A stretch of DNA of 64,000 nt from Bathymodiolus brooksi (lineage: Eukaryota; Mollusca; Bivalvia; Mytilida; Modiolidae): positions 108,589,005-108,653,004 of the forward strand of contig OY804575.1 of assembly GCA_963680875.1 (NCBI GenBank). The letters run 5' to 3'. The translations under genes and the position numbers were made by a program. A model generated the notes under the pieces. That model saw only the letters and a program-made list of their open reading frames with translations. It was not told the origin of the DNA and did not search any database. Each line of letters starts with the position of its first letter. The stretch's first letter is position 1. This document shows positions 35,948-47,190 of the stretch, piece by piece.

Positions 35948-37177
35948 CTCGATCCGACTATACATGTTCTGGAAATTTTTTCATATTAAAAATATTAATT
36001 AATCAACTTACACTGGTTCCTAGTAAACTAAATAAAACCAAACAAGTTTATGAAAACATGTCCTATCTTGGGATTGAAATGATTAAAGACATCTTCATCC
36101 TACATGTACACTTATTGATATCTATATTTCAAGTGGTCAAATAATTAACAACAAAAAACTTTCCAAGAACTACAGTCATAATGTATAATACATTTCTCTG
36201 ACGTCACACTATTGTTCGGACAGTGGATTATCTACAGTTTATTCTTTTGTTCTTGCGTATATGAACTTTAACCTTTTACCATTTTATGCTTAAAAACGTG
36301 ATGTAAATAAATTTGTACAATAATACCCCCAGCAACGCTATTGTAAATGCGGCCTCTGATATCACATACAGGCCGATGATACAGGCCGCTGTACTGAATA
36401 TATGAACTTTAACCTTTTACTGTTTTAGGCTTAAAAACGTGTTAAACATATTTTGGGACTTTCGGGTATCGAACCACTGTTTTTCAAACACAGGCACTTG
36501 TTTCATTCAAAAAATACATGCCCCCTCCTCTTCCTTACTTCAAGGTAAACATCTACCCTTTTCCCCTTCCCCATTTCGCCTCAATATTTTTCGCTTATTT
36601 GTGATCCTTTCGCTGACCCAATTATATCGTTACACTCCCGAGATATTTCTCTTTTCGACTGCCACATTTAAATATACCTACCGGGCCCCTCTCAGACGAA
36701 TATTCTGACAAGAATAGTCAGCGAACGTGGCTTAGTGAAAATTGAAGTACGATGAATGAGAATTGCCTCGCTCGTCGGTGGTATACGTACCTTTAAAGAC
36801 AACAAGTTAACAAAAATATATTAATGAATTCACATGTTGAACATAAACCTTTTACTATTAATTAGGATTAATAACCTTTCATCCCGTTAACTGGTCAATT
36901 GAAGACAACTGAAAATGGATCTGCCAACGCTAACATTTTAAAGAATTTAATATATATTTACTATATTTACTGTATTGATGCATGACTTTTGTTGACCTTT
37001 TTGAATTTTGCAGCAGAAAGGCATCCAAGCGTAGATCTATAAATAGCCGAACTAACCACTCAATATTTCGTTGATTTTTACCCCTTCATTGATTGTTTTT
37101 GGATCTGTTATGCTTTGTTTGATATATTTCGTTTCGTTTCGTTTCGTTTTTGTTTCTCAGTTTAGTAGTACTCCCAC
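35948..37177. other. Intergenic; a 43-bp motif repeated
   Basis: TATATGAACTTTAACCTTTT...CTTAAAAACGTG occurs at 36258-36300 and 36399-36441. Otherwise unique AT-rich DNA; short T-rich open frames are not convincing. Confidence 0.55.
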
Positions 37178-37386
37178 AGGTGAACATTCGGGACACTTGA
37201 AAGACCTTGCAATATCTAAATATAAACGATTCTTTTCACTAGAAAGACCTTGAAATATCTAAATATAAACGAGAATCGAAAGGACGTTGACCGATGAAAA
37301 TTTGTCGTTTTATTTTTTTTAATTGTTGTCTTATTTGGCTTTCCAAGGATACGTCCTTGGGCTTTCTAAACATTAAAAGTGTAAAC
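37178..37386 (+). repeat. Dispersed repeat shared with 45.19 kb
   Basis: AGGTGAACATTCGGGACACT through CTAAACATTAAAAGTGTAAA matches 45189-45336 in the same orientation. This copy has an internal duplication of AGAAAGACCTTG...AAATATAAACGA and a small hairpin, CCAAGGATACGTCCTTGG. Confidence 0.75.
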
Positions 37387-37438
37387 ATATATATGCCATA
37401 CCATTTATTTTTTCAACAACACTATTATTGTACAGGTT

Positions 37439-37598
37439 AGATACATTATTATTGAAACAAAAGAATTTGCCCGTATTGGATACTCAGGTGACGGCCTTGG
37501 TGCTACGCACCTCGGCCTTCACCTGAGTACTCATACGGAAAAAGAAACCCGTTATATTCAATACGGGCCGCTTCTTTTGTTTCAATAGTACTGTATCT
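37439..37598. repeat. Foldback/MITE, about 40-bp outer arms
   Basis: The outer arms AGATAC...TATTGAAACAAAAGAA and GCCCGTATTG are mirrored on the right by CAATACGGGC and TTCTTTTGTTTCAATA. The centre has a second hairpin, TCAGGTGACGGCCTTGG, with the mirrored CCTCGGCCTTCACCTGA. Confidence 0.8.
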
Positions 37599-37660
37599 TA
37601 TACTGAGAGCTCCGGGTATCGGTATCAAGACATCTCGGTACTGAACATATGAGACATCTC

Positions 37661-37898
37661 GGTACTGAATAATAAAAATAATTTGATTGAATTTAAAAAC
37701 TTTTTAAAAATTTGTTTACATGTAGACGTTGTTTATTTCGGAACTGAATAATAAAAATAATTTGATTGAATTTAAAAACTTTTTAAAATTTATTTTTACA
37801 TGTAGACGTTGTTTATTTCGGTACTGAATAATAAAAATAATTTGATTGAATTTAAAAACTTTTTAATATTTTTTTTACATTTAGACGTTGTTTATACA
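37661..37898. repeat. 79-80-bp tandem repeat, 3 copies
   Basis: Units start at 37661, 37740 and 37820 (GGWACTGAATAATAAAAATA) and each contains ACATKTAGACGTTGTTTAT. They lie between the foldback and the left end of the large TIR element. Confidence 0.9.
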
Positions 37899-37949
37899 AA
37901 TTTTTATGTGTTTTTTTTTAATCATCTTTAATTAAATGGACATCAAAGA

Positions 37950-40161
37950 GGGGCACCTATAAAGTGCGAAACGAAATAGAAACGAAACCAAACCAAACGA
38001 AACCAAATCAACGAAAACGAAACGAAACGAAACCAAATCAACAAAAACGAAACGAAACGAAACGAAATCAACGAAATGAAAACGAAAGCAAAACGAAATC
38101 AACGAAAACAAAACGAAATAGAAAAATGGAAGAAAAAATAATAGGGGCCTAAAAGAAATCAAACCTATTTTCACAATTACGATGCTAGACTACTTCCCAC
38201 ACATGTATGTCTTTCATCAGGAGAGGACAGGATTTGATCACCATTGAACAAGAATAATGCATTTATTCAGCGGGAGTCTGTCCTTTTCACTTAGTGGCTT
38301 CTTTTAAATTTGGGAACCATAAGAGCAACGTCAAGTCTGTTGAAAGGAGAGGAATTAAAATAACAGAAGTGCAGTAGTTAAAGTTCACTAATAAATATCC
38401 CCGTCCGAGCAAAATTTAAAAGTGTGTCGGAGAGACGAAAAAGTGTGACGACCGGACGGACAAACGAACCAACGGACAGTAGAAGTCCTATATACCCCAA
38501 TCCTTTTTTGGCGGAGGTATACAAATCCTATCAAAAATTAACTTTAGAAATTTAAAAAAAATCTACATATCTTGTAAAAGTACCCTTCTCCCCTTTGATC
38601 CCTTTTCATATAAAAAAAAAAACCCAAATCATCCCCCCTCCAAAAAAATTTCCGGTATTACTAAAATTTGATACGGCACATATTGTTATACCCCCCGCTA
38701 TCCAGCGGGAGTGGGGTATATAGTATATGTCCGTTTGTCCGTGAGTGTTTCCCTCACTGCCTATACAATTCCTCCTTAACAACTTGATGGAATTGAATGA
38801 ATCTTACAGGAAATCTTTAATACCATATGACAAGGTTCATTAATTTCATGAATTCTTTAGTACCAAATGGCATTGTGCACCTTCTATTTTTGTTTTCCCA
38901 TTTTAACAGTTCTTGCTAAAATTTCTTCAATTTTGGATTTTGTCATTTAAGGCTATGTAATTGTCATACAAGGCTATACAATAGAGAGAGGATACTGTTG
39001 CGTTATCCATAACTCTTCCTAAACAACAGAATGGATTTCAATAAAACTTCCAGTTTCTTATGTTTAGTTTTTGCAAGCATTATTTTTTCCAGAAATTCTT
39101 CTGTAAGGAGGGCGCTCACTGTACGTCCTGTTATGTTGCTGTTGGTTTTTTTTTTAGTTCTTCAAAATAGAACAATAGGATTTGAAATAAAAAAGTTTAT
39201 AGTGTTGGGTCTTTTTAACCCCTGTATATCTCGGAAAGAACAACGGTAAGACATTACGCCAGATCTGTTGGCACACTACCGAATGAAGGTAATAACAATG
39301 GTATGGTACTCCAAGGCGCATTCAAAAGGGAAAGTCCACAAAAACAGACAAAACCGATAAGAAGCTCAACCATCTGAGTTTTCAATCAACGGAACAACTG
39401 AAAAACAACACATTCCTGACTTGGTAGAGGCATTTTCCCAGGAAAATGGTGGGTTCTGATAGCAGATAGGCAGATGCCACTCGTCTAACCTTAAAGACGT
39501 TACCAAGTATAAAAACAATCGGTACATGTAAATTCTCTAATCCTAAGACATGACCAAATGTGAAACTAGAAAACAACTATCATATTCCCGACTTGGTACA
39601 GGCATTTCCCAAGAAAATGGTGGGTCAAACCTCCCACTTGTATGACAGTCGTTAATAGTTTGCGAATAGGAAAATTTATGTAGAATACAAACGAAAAACG
39701 TAATAAAATCAAACGAATAATGAACCCTCAATATTCCAATCTATGAAAATACCCCCTCATATCCCCCATTTTTTCTATTTGCCCACTCCAGAAACTTTAT
39801 AATTCATAAATACTGACACACACACAAACACAAATAATAATATGACATTTGAACTTCTGAAAGTTTGTCGGCAAGCAAACCCGGCTTGGATTGAGTTGCG
39901 GGTAATGTACGTGAGGAGTACTGTAACGGACAGACATGCAAGATGGGTTATAATTAATCAAAATTATTGTATTTAAAAAATCGAATTATCTTTTCTTTTT
40001 TTTTCTTTATTTCGTTTTGTCTTTTATTTTTTTCCTTCCATTTTCTTCATATCAGTCTATTTCGTTTTGCTTTCGTTGGTTTCGTTTCATTCCGTTTCGA
40101 TTTCGTTGATTTCGTTTCGTTTCGTTTTCGTTGATTTCGTTTCGCACTTTATAGGTACCCC
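37950..40161. mobile_element. 2.2-kb TIR transposon with CGAAA-repeat ends
   Basis: The left end reads GGGGCACCTATAAAGTGCGA and the right end, inverted, GGGGTACCTATAAAGTGCGA: one difference in the first 28 bases. Both arms then run for about 150-180 bp as an irregular (AACGA)n/(AATCAACGA)n simple repeat. It is flanked by a perfect 8-bp duplication, ATCAAAGA (37942-37949 and 40162-40169). The interior contains dispersed bivalve repeats (a TGTCCGTTTGTCCGTGAGTG stretch near 38730 and two copies of GACTTGGTASAGGCATTT at about 39.42 and 39.59 kb) but no transposase ORF. An 8-bp duplication with GG-type ends would suit Merlin, P or hAT; I cannot decide between them. Open frames here are simple-repeat artefacts. 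Confidence 0.85.
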
Positions 40162-40455
40162 ATCAAAGAGGCTATTCATTAATATTTGTAAATAACTTTT
40201 GTTTTGATAACTAAGTCCCTTTATCAATAAATCACAGATAAACTTAACGGGATGATTATTTTCATTTCTGTTTTGATTACATTACTGTTTTAATTAGATA
40301 GCTTTAATTACCAAATTTTATTTCTTTAATCATAGATCAATGCTTTAATCTTTTGTTTGACTTCAAAAGACGATACAAGCTGAATTTTATTTGAGAAATA
40401 TTTGCCAAGCCGATATATAATGGAGGGTTACCCAATTTGAGATTCAAACTGCAAA

Positions 40456-40561
40456 ATGAACGAGTATCCATGCATAGATTGTGGCAGCAATGTCCGTCTC
40501 AGACAGGAGGCTTTGCAATGTGACCAGTGTTCACAGTGGCAGCACAGACTATGCAACACTG
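40456..40561 (+). CDS. First exon coding half a PHD-like zinc finger
   Basis: ATG at 40456 opens a 35-codon exon (MNEYPCIDCGSNVRLRQ, then CDQCSQWQHRLCNT) that ends in phase 1 at a good donor, G|GTAAGA, at 40562. Cysteine and histidine spacing C-x2-C-x12-C-x2-C-x4-H-x2-C matches the first half of a PHD finger. Bivalves carry many predicted genes with this start, often linked to transposon-like proteins. No second exon with the remaining C-x2-C pair was found downstream, so this may be the start of a gene disrupted by later insertions, or an orphan copied exon. Confidence 0.55.
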
Positions 40562-41789
40562 GTAAGACCTTTTTATCTAATTTTATCGCTTTTGTATATT
40601 ACTTAACCCCCCAAATTATAAACAGAAAATCAAGAAATGTCGTATAATGAAAGCAATGACAATTTCCTCAGTTACTCACACGAACACACATAGCATAATT
40701 GGTAACGCCACTACAAAGTATGATGAATTTTTGTGGGGAAAAGCAATAAATCAGTCCGTTTTAATAAACCAAAATATAATCAAATGTTTATGATAATAGA
40801 AATTATAGAAGAATCGTTAGGGTGACGAACTTTCATACATCGGGGATATCAGATAATCTGAAGCAAAGGTCAAAATAATGAAAATATAAATAAAAATCAA
40901 TGTATACTAAAACAACGATCTCCGGGATCGATCTACACTGGAATTATCAAAAACACTTTTGGTTCATATATATTAATAGGCCAGCGGCGAAATCTAAAAA
41001 GTCACTTATTTAAAGAGTTAAATCAACCCATCGACTACACACCTAAATATACTTTCAAACGTTATATTATGCTTTTAGCTGATAAATTTAACATGCCGTA
41101 ATACAATCGTATGGTCACGTTATCACGAAAACTACATTTTTCTAGGATTACTGCGTTTTTGGAGAAAGTCCGATCATACTCAGTAAAATCAATATTATAC
41201 ATGATTTATGCATCTTCGGCAATTTGTTGCGCTTGTAGTTTTTAAATCTAACTTAAATGAATAAAATAATTCAAAATATCTTATTAAAATAACTTTTATT
41301 TCATCAGTTTGGCTTCTTTGAAACCAGCAGATGTGTTAAATATTTTAACGGTCACTTTTAAAATTATGTCAGAAGAAATACTTTCATTAAATTGATCTCA
41401 AACTTTTTTAAAAACAAAAGTGTAAACATAGTTTACATAAAACATTATCATTATAGCGCCAATTTCTACTAGTTTAAGAGGTCTGGACCGTTTTTAAATG
41501 CACATCAACATATCGAAAGTAGAAAATGATTCCGGATATTTTGCCCGTGACTTTTTAAAATTATAATCCTCAGTCGGATCAAATCTTATTGTATCGAGAC
41601 CAAAGCATATTTTCTTAATAATTACTTATATTCTTGTGTTATCTGTATTTAATTGTTGTCACCCTTCATTGTTAACATTTGCTGTTTTTAATTGTAACGT
41701 TTTAGTTACAAAAGATGGTTTGAAATATTGTTTGTAGAGAATTTATTTAATGTTTACAAGTTGTTAGAAAATCATTTGTCGGAACTGTT
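40562..41789. other. Intergenic or intronic, nothing recognised
   Basis: If the exon at 40456 is real, this would be its first intron. No further exon, repeat or TIR identified. Confidence 0.5.
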
Positions 41790-43557
41790 GTGAGTGTTTT
41801 CCGGAAAATGGCACAGTTTGGTAGCCAACTTAAACTTCTTCCATCTAGGGAAGTTCAAGAATCATTATTGAATTGTGTTGAAGAAGGTACAAAAATAGTC
41901 ACATCACTTGTTGATGGTTCTTTGTCTGTGGGCCAGTCTCGTAGTTTCTACAATCCTAGTACACGGTCCAAGTTGAAGTCATTCGAAGATATGACTCACA
42001 AAACTAAGCTGAAGTGTCGTTCAGGGGACACAGTCACTGTTCATATGAATCCTGAGCTAGTTTTCGTCTGGAACTGGTTCTTACAAATTGTCGAGAGGAC
42101 GTTACTGTTGAAAAGGTTCTGTCTTTTCCAATTGGTCCGATTCCAACATAATTGTTTCACGACGATGGCACAATGCGCAAAACCAGTAAGGCAGATCTTG
42201 TACATCAACTGGAACAGAACGTTTCTATAATACAAACACTGCCCATTTTATGATATTTCCAGAACAACTCTGATCAGAGATGACATGCCTTTGTTGCAGT
42301 CAATAAATGCAAAAAGGTTTAGAACCTTTGGTGAGATGGCACTTGATTTTGTAAAAAATCAGATCTCTTGTTTTCAGTTTACATCCGTTGTCGTCGATAT
42401 CTTTGATAGAAATGACATTCAAAACTCTATCAAAAAGACAGAACGGGACCGTCGATCCAAGTCTGTTTTCACTGCATTTGATTGAAGGTAGGGTTATTCC
42501 TGACTGGAAAAAGTTTATTAGTTCTGGTGAAAATATTATTAGATTTCTCGGCGATTACATTGCCAAGCATATTCGTCAGAACAGTTCTCTCCAAAAAGGG
42601 TAATCACTTTACCTGGCCGCTTTATTTTCTAATCCTGAAACAGTTAAATTGTTGAATCAGAATGGTATGTTAGATTGCAGTTGTTTGGCAAGCACACAAG
42701 AAGAGGCGGATACCCGCATAATTTTGCATGCACTGTATTCTGACAAACTGCATCAAGAGAATAACGTTCAAGGTCGCATCGTTGTGAAATCCCCAGATAC
42801 GGATGTTCTTGTCCTTTTAGTGCATTATTTTCCAAATATGAAAAACACAAGTGAGCTTTGGTTTCAAACAGGACTTATTACGAGCACTAAGGATTGTAGA
42901 CGTTATATCCCTGTACACGAGTTATGCAAGTCATTGAGCTCCGTTGTGTGTGAGATCTTGCCAGCTGATCATGCTCTAACTGGGTGTAATACCACTTCTT
43001 CGTTCTTTGATATCGGGAAGAACTCTATGTTCAAAGCTCTGAAAGAGTCACCCAATCAGTTTAGTGATTTGTCTAGAATAGAATGATTCAATCGATCTAA
43101 GCCGAAAACTAATGTCAAGGCTGTATGATCCGAAGGGAAAGTCGAAACGATGCCATATACCGATCTGAACAAATTGCGGGTAAAATTGGAAACTGTCACA
43201 GATTCTACTTTGGTGAGACTTCCTCCGAGTGAAGACACATTTAAACAGCATGTTCTTAGATCTTCGTCCCAAACAAAGATATGGTTAATTGCACATATTC
43301 CAAAGCCAGCAGTTGGATCACCTCTTGAGCATGGTTGCAAAGATGGAAAGTTTGGTCTTGAACCAATATTGTTTGAAGGTCAAATGTCATCTGACTTTTT
43401 GCAGGACCTCGTATGCAACGGAAGTTCCGTTTGTAGTAAAGGTTGTGTTTGTTTTGAACAGAATTTGTCTTGCACAGAACTTTGCCCTTGCCAAGCATTA
43501 GACCTCTGTCACAATGTGATTACACACAGGACAGATATCGAAGAAGACGATGCGTAA
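41790..43557 (+). pseudogene. Frameshifted transposon-associated protein of a multicopy bivalve family
   Basis: Successive pieces in changing frames read as one intronless protein. About 41790-42055 (LKLLPSREVQESLLNCVEEG, HMNPELVF). Then a shifted piece with REDVTVEKVLSFPIGPIP and an in-frame stop near 42150. Then 42270-42470 (MPLLQSINAKRFRTFGEMA). Then 42450-42600 (IEGRVIPDWKKF). Then 42604-43083, with EEADTRIILHA, VKSPDTDVLVL and ALTGCNTTSSF. Then two more shifts to a Cys-rich end (VCSKGCVCFEQNLSC, CPCQALDLCHN) at 43557. The conserved EEADTR and SPDTDVLVL acidic motifs suggest a PIN/FEN-like nuclease fold; function is unknown to me. At least four frame changes and one stop make it a dead copy. 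Confidence 0.75.
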
Positions 43558-43726
43558 GCACGCAAGAGTTCTTTTTTTTAAACAAATCATAAAAACAACT
43601 GTATCCATTTGATTCCCTGAATATCTCCATATGCGATTGACCAGATCAAATGCATTATCCAAACACCCAATTTTTCTGATAATAATTGGGTTTCGGATTA
43701 CGATGGTGAATGAAACATGCATATTT

Positions 43727-44017
43727 CACAGGTACTTGTGGACAGGACCCTATGTTGCTCCCTTTTTTTTTTTAAGATTTTTTTAACTTATATCTTGTCA
43801 GAAACCCGGCATGGATAGAAACTACTGTTTGATTGTATTTATTGTATATATGTCATACAGTGATACATAGAAAGTTGCAAAATGTTGTTTATATGACAAA
43901 GAGTCGATGCTAAAAAAAAAGAAAAAAAAAGGGGGTGGGGGGGGGGGGGCAACATCTTAAAAACAAAAAAACAAAAACAAAGGGAGCAACATAGGGTCCT
44001 GTCCACAAGTACCTGTG
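43727..44017. mobile_element. MITE with CACAGGTACTTGTGG ends
   Basis: The terminal inverted repeats are about 36-40 bp: CACAGGTACTTGTGGACAGG, then ACCCTATGTTGCTCCCTTT, exactly mirrored on the right. The interior has T, A and G runs. No clear target duplication. The first six bases are the same as in the 93-bp MITE at 49.2 kb. Confidence 0.88.
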
Positions 44018-44700
44018 GTTTTATTTATGAATCACTTTAATAATAGAAAACTACAAGGGTTCACATGAGATGTACAATGCCCATAGCTATTTAGGGACTG
44101 ACAAAATACAGACTTACAAAAAAATACCTGTGTTGGGCGAATCGGGTATGTTTTGATTTACTTCCTTTTATCGAACAGTATATATACAAAATATAATGAA
44201 ACATAAATAAACGTCGTTATTACGTAAATAGGGATGACCTTGGGTCAAGGTCATTGTTTTATGGAAGCAAATACGAGTCACTTGCATTGAAAAATCACAT
44301 TCCCATCCAAAAACAGTCATTTCGACGTCGATTGACGTCATTCATTTCTGAATTTTGGTTCAATAATCTAATTTAATATGTGGTCCATCAAATAAAAACC
44401 ATCAAACTTGTCGAATTGAATTTCATTTTTAAGGAAAATGCACTTTTCGAACGAAAGTCGAAAGCGAAAAACAAATTTCTCTTGACCTTTGACCTTAATT
44501 ATGCAAAAACGTGACCACTTCCGTCTTTTACGGCATCATTATTCTGAGAGTCCCGTCATTCCTCTTTCCAATGACATATGATATAGGTGTGTAGCCCATG
44601 GGTTCATTACATTTTATTTTTTGATTTTCTACTGCTGGTCTATAAAGAACTACTAGTACAAAAATATTGACAATTAATAAGTACCAAACAATTGTGGTCA
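44018..44700. other. Intergenic, nothing recognised
   Basis: Unique AT-rich sequence. Confidence 0.5.
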
Positions 44701-44727
44701 GTAAGGAATATTGTCTCGTCCAAGTCC

Positions 44728-44868
44728 CGAACTGTCCAGTACCCAGTACCGAGATGTCCTGGTCAGTACCGAAATGTCCAGGACCGAGTACCGAGATGTC
44801 CAAGTCAGGACCAAGTACCGAGATGTCCAAGTCAGTACCGAGATGTCCAGGTCCCGAGATGTCTAGGA
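44728..44868. repeat. Short imperfect tandem of AGTACCGAGATGTCCA
   Basis: AGTACCGAGATGTCC/AGTACCGAAATGTCC recurs about six times with variable spacers (AGGTC, AAGTC, AGGACC). The same word in inverted orientation, AGACATCTCGGTACTG, occurs twice at 37627-37667. Confidence 0.8.
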
Positions 44869-45188
44869 TTAGACAGGTATCGAACCCCTGCTGCCCTTTT
44901 TAAAGTCTGCTTTTCACCTAACCACCCGGCTACGGTGATCATACTATAAATTTATGTAATTAGTATATATATGACTCTTGACAGTAAAATTTATTTAAAA
45001 AAAATATCAACAGCTTGTTAGAATGAGTAATTGATACAAGGCATGATATAAGTATTTCAAATCTGGCATAATTTATGTTCAGAACTGACCAGTATATGAA
45101 CTTTTAAAATATATTCTCACAATACAAAAAACAACTAAGGAACTAGTACTGAAACCAATTGCAAATAATGTACAAATCAGACACATCA

Positions 45189-45336
45189 TAGGTGAACATT
45201 TGGAACACTTGAAAGACTTGAATTATCTACATATAAACGAGAATCGAAGGGATGTATGCCGATTAAAATTTATCGTTTTATTTTTTTTAGTTGTTAATTG
45301 TTGTCTTATTTTGCTCTCTAAACATTAAAAGTGTAA
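45189..45336 (+). repeat. Dispersed repeat shared with 37.18 kb
   Basis: AGGTGAACATTTGGAACACT through AACATTAAAAGTGTAAA; this copy lacks the internal duplication found at 37.2 kb. Confidence 0.7.
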
Positions 45337-45737
45337 AAATATCAAATGAAAACACCTTTTGCAGATGGAAATGTATTATGGGTCTCTTTGATTATTTTTA
45401 AGAATTTACAGTATTCGGAATGAAAGTGATGGTCAACAAATCCACAAATATCAACAAATCATTTCTCATCAAATCATTAAAAAGAAAAATAGACAACAGC
45501 ACATGATATTGAAAATCAAGGTGCTTTTGGTTGGGGTTGGAAACGGGCACAAAAATGTGGTGGGGTTAAACCGATTAATGGGATGCCCTCTCTTGATTAT
45601 TGGATTTCCAAAGGCAATATAAACAAACAATAAAAAGCCTGCTCACATTTGCTTCCACTCAAAAGATCACATACTATCACAAAAATGAAGGACAACATAC
45701 ATTTTTTGTTGATGGGATGTTTCAATATCACCTAAAC

Positions 45738-45743
45738 TTTTAT
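45738..45743 (-). terminator. Candidate polyadenylation signal for the ASB-type gene
   Basis: AATAAA on the minus strand (TTTATT on plus), about 185 bases past the stop codon at 45928. AT-rich DNA makes chance matches common. Confidence 0.35.
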
Positions 45744-45927
45744 TGGTGTTCATTTCTAAATGGAACACATATCGAAAATAAAAACAAGCTACTTATAATT
45801 TTGAAAAAGCACAATCTCTTGTGTTAATTTCAAAGCAAACACTGAAACAGAACTTTGAATATTCACAGACTTTTGTGGTGCATCTGTGGTTCGGATTTCG
45901 TAACAAAGTTACGAAATGCAAAAGTTA

Positions 45928-47190
45928 CTACAAAGTAATATTTGGAATACATACATCACTGAGATTTAAATAGTCAAGCAGCAACTTTGGCAAATGTAAT
46001 TTAAATAAGTTTTTCTGGATGTTCCTTCCTAAAGTATTTCTTATTTTAATTCTGCATATGTCTTTCAAATCAAGTGGATTTTTCGATAATGTCTGCAACA
46101 GGGGAAGAACCGAACTATTTAGCTGTTCAATGTTATCTAAGTGATGTCTTTTAACTATTTCTTCCACTTTCCAGCATATATTGCAACCGACAGCTGAAAA
46201 AAGTTCAATTATACAATACATAAGAGCAGGGTTTAAAATGGAAGTTAAAGCAGCAGATAATGGTGTCATACCAATGCTGTCAATAATATTTACTGGAGCA
46301 CCATACTGAAGCAATAGCTTAACTTTAATAACATCTAACTGCTGGGCTGCATAATGTAATGCAGTGTCTCCTGTAATGCTTGTCAATTTTACATCAGCGC
46401 CCCAAGAAAGAAGCTTCTCCACAACTGCATAATCGACAGAACGTGACAAACATGCAACAAGTAGCGGAGTAAAGCAAAAACAAGTTGAAGTTTGACGTCT
46501 ATTTACGTCGATGCCTAACGTGTATAGAAAATCCATCATATCTAGATGGTTAAATTCACAAGCAGAACTAAGATATTCCTTCTTATGTATATCTTCTCCA
46601 ATGTCCAATAGAAATTTAACAGCGGGGATATTTCCCCTGCTGACGCACATGCTTAGGGGAATATTATTTGGATAATCAAAACGGCAACCATAATTGACCA
46701 GTAGTTTCATTAATTCAAAGTTTTGTGCATAACATGCACGAACCAATGGCGTCTCATCATCAATGTCTGCAACGTCAACATCAACGTTGTTTTCTAAAAG
46801 ACATTCAATTATTTCCATATTTTCACTGGTGCATGCAAAATGAATTGGAGCTCGGCCCTCATCGTCCTGAACATTTATATCAGCTCCAGAAGAAATCAAT
46901 TCTCTGACAATGCTTGTATTATCACTACAAACATACTCTTTATCACAAGCAAAGTGCAGAGGTGTTTTGCCATTGTCTTCTATTTTGTAATTTGCACTGG
47001 CACCATGCCATAATAGGAGGTTCACAATCTCCACATTGTTTAAGGATGCAGCAAGGCATAATGGGGTTGTTAGGCTACTTATAGTATTGAATGTGAAGTC
47101 CCTATTGTTGCATGATTCAGTCAAATAAATATATCCAAGTTGTTCTTTGTTGCCATTGCATATGGCTTCCATAAGCAAATCAAAGGCCAT
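45928..47190 (-). CDS. Ankyrin-repeat and SOCS-box protein (ASB family)
   Basis: A 420-residue intact frame. Ankyrin repeats fill about residues 41-338 (for example GKTPLHFACDK at 74-84, GRAPIHFACTS at 112-122, GDTALHYAAQQ at 274-284), eight or nine in number. The C-terminus (371-411) is a SOCS box: a BC-box with L375-K-D-I-C379 followed by RIKIRNTLGR, then LHLPKLLLDYL. In the known family the ankyrin part binds a substrate and the SOCS box recruits elongin B/C and cullin-5 to make a ubiquitin ligase. The coding part is one exon; 12 bases before the ATG lies a good acceptor (TTTTTCAG|ATAACTTTCACA, exon edge 47202), so there is an upstream non-coding exon not located here. I cannot assign the ASB number. 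Confidence 0.88.
   Translation of the reverse strand: MAFDLLMEAICNGNKEQLGYIYLTESCNNRDFTFNTISSLTTPLCLAASLNNVEIVNLLLWHGASANYKIEDNGKTPLHFACDKEYVCSDNTSIVRELISSGADINVQDDEGRAPIHFACTSENMEIIECLLENNVDVDVADIDDETPLVRACYAQNFELMKLLVNYGCRFDYPNNIPLSMCVSRGNIPAVKFLLDIGEDIHKKEYLSSACEFNHLDMMDFLYTLGIDVNRRQTSTCFCFTPLLVACLSRSVDYAVVEKLLSWGADVKLTSITGDTALHYAAQQLDVIKVKLLLQYGAPVNIIDSIGMTPLSAALTSILNPALMYCIIELFSAVGCNICWKVEEIVKRHHLDNIEQLNSSVLPLLQTLSKNPLDLKDICRIKIRNTLGRNIQKNLFKLHLPKLLLDYLNLSDVCIPNITL

Noticed and set aside
37932..38174. Repetitive proteins in both strands of the CGAAA repeat
   Set aside because: Simple-repeat translation with no start context; the DNA is a transposon end.
44528..44949. ORFs with repeated DISVLGP / EMSKSVP blocks
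   Set aside because: They are translations of a non-coding short tandem repeat in several frames on both strands, none with context.
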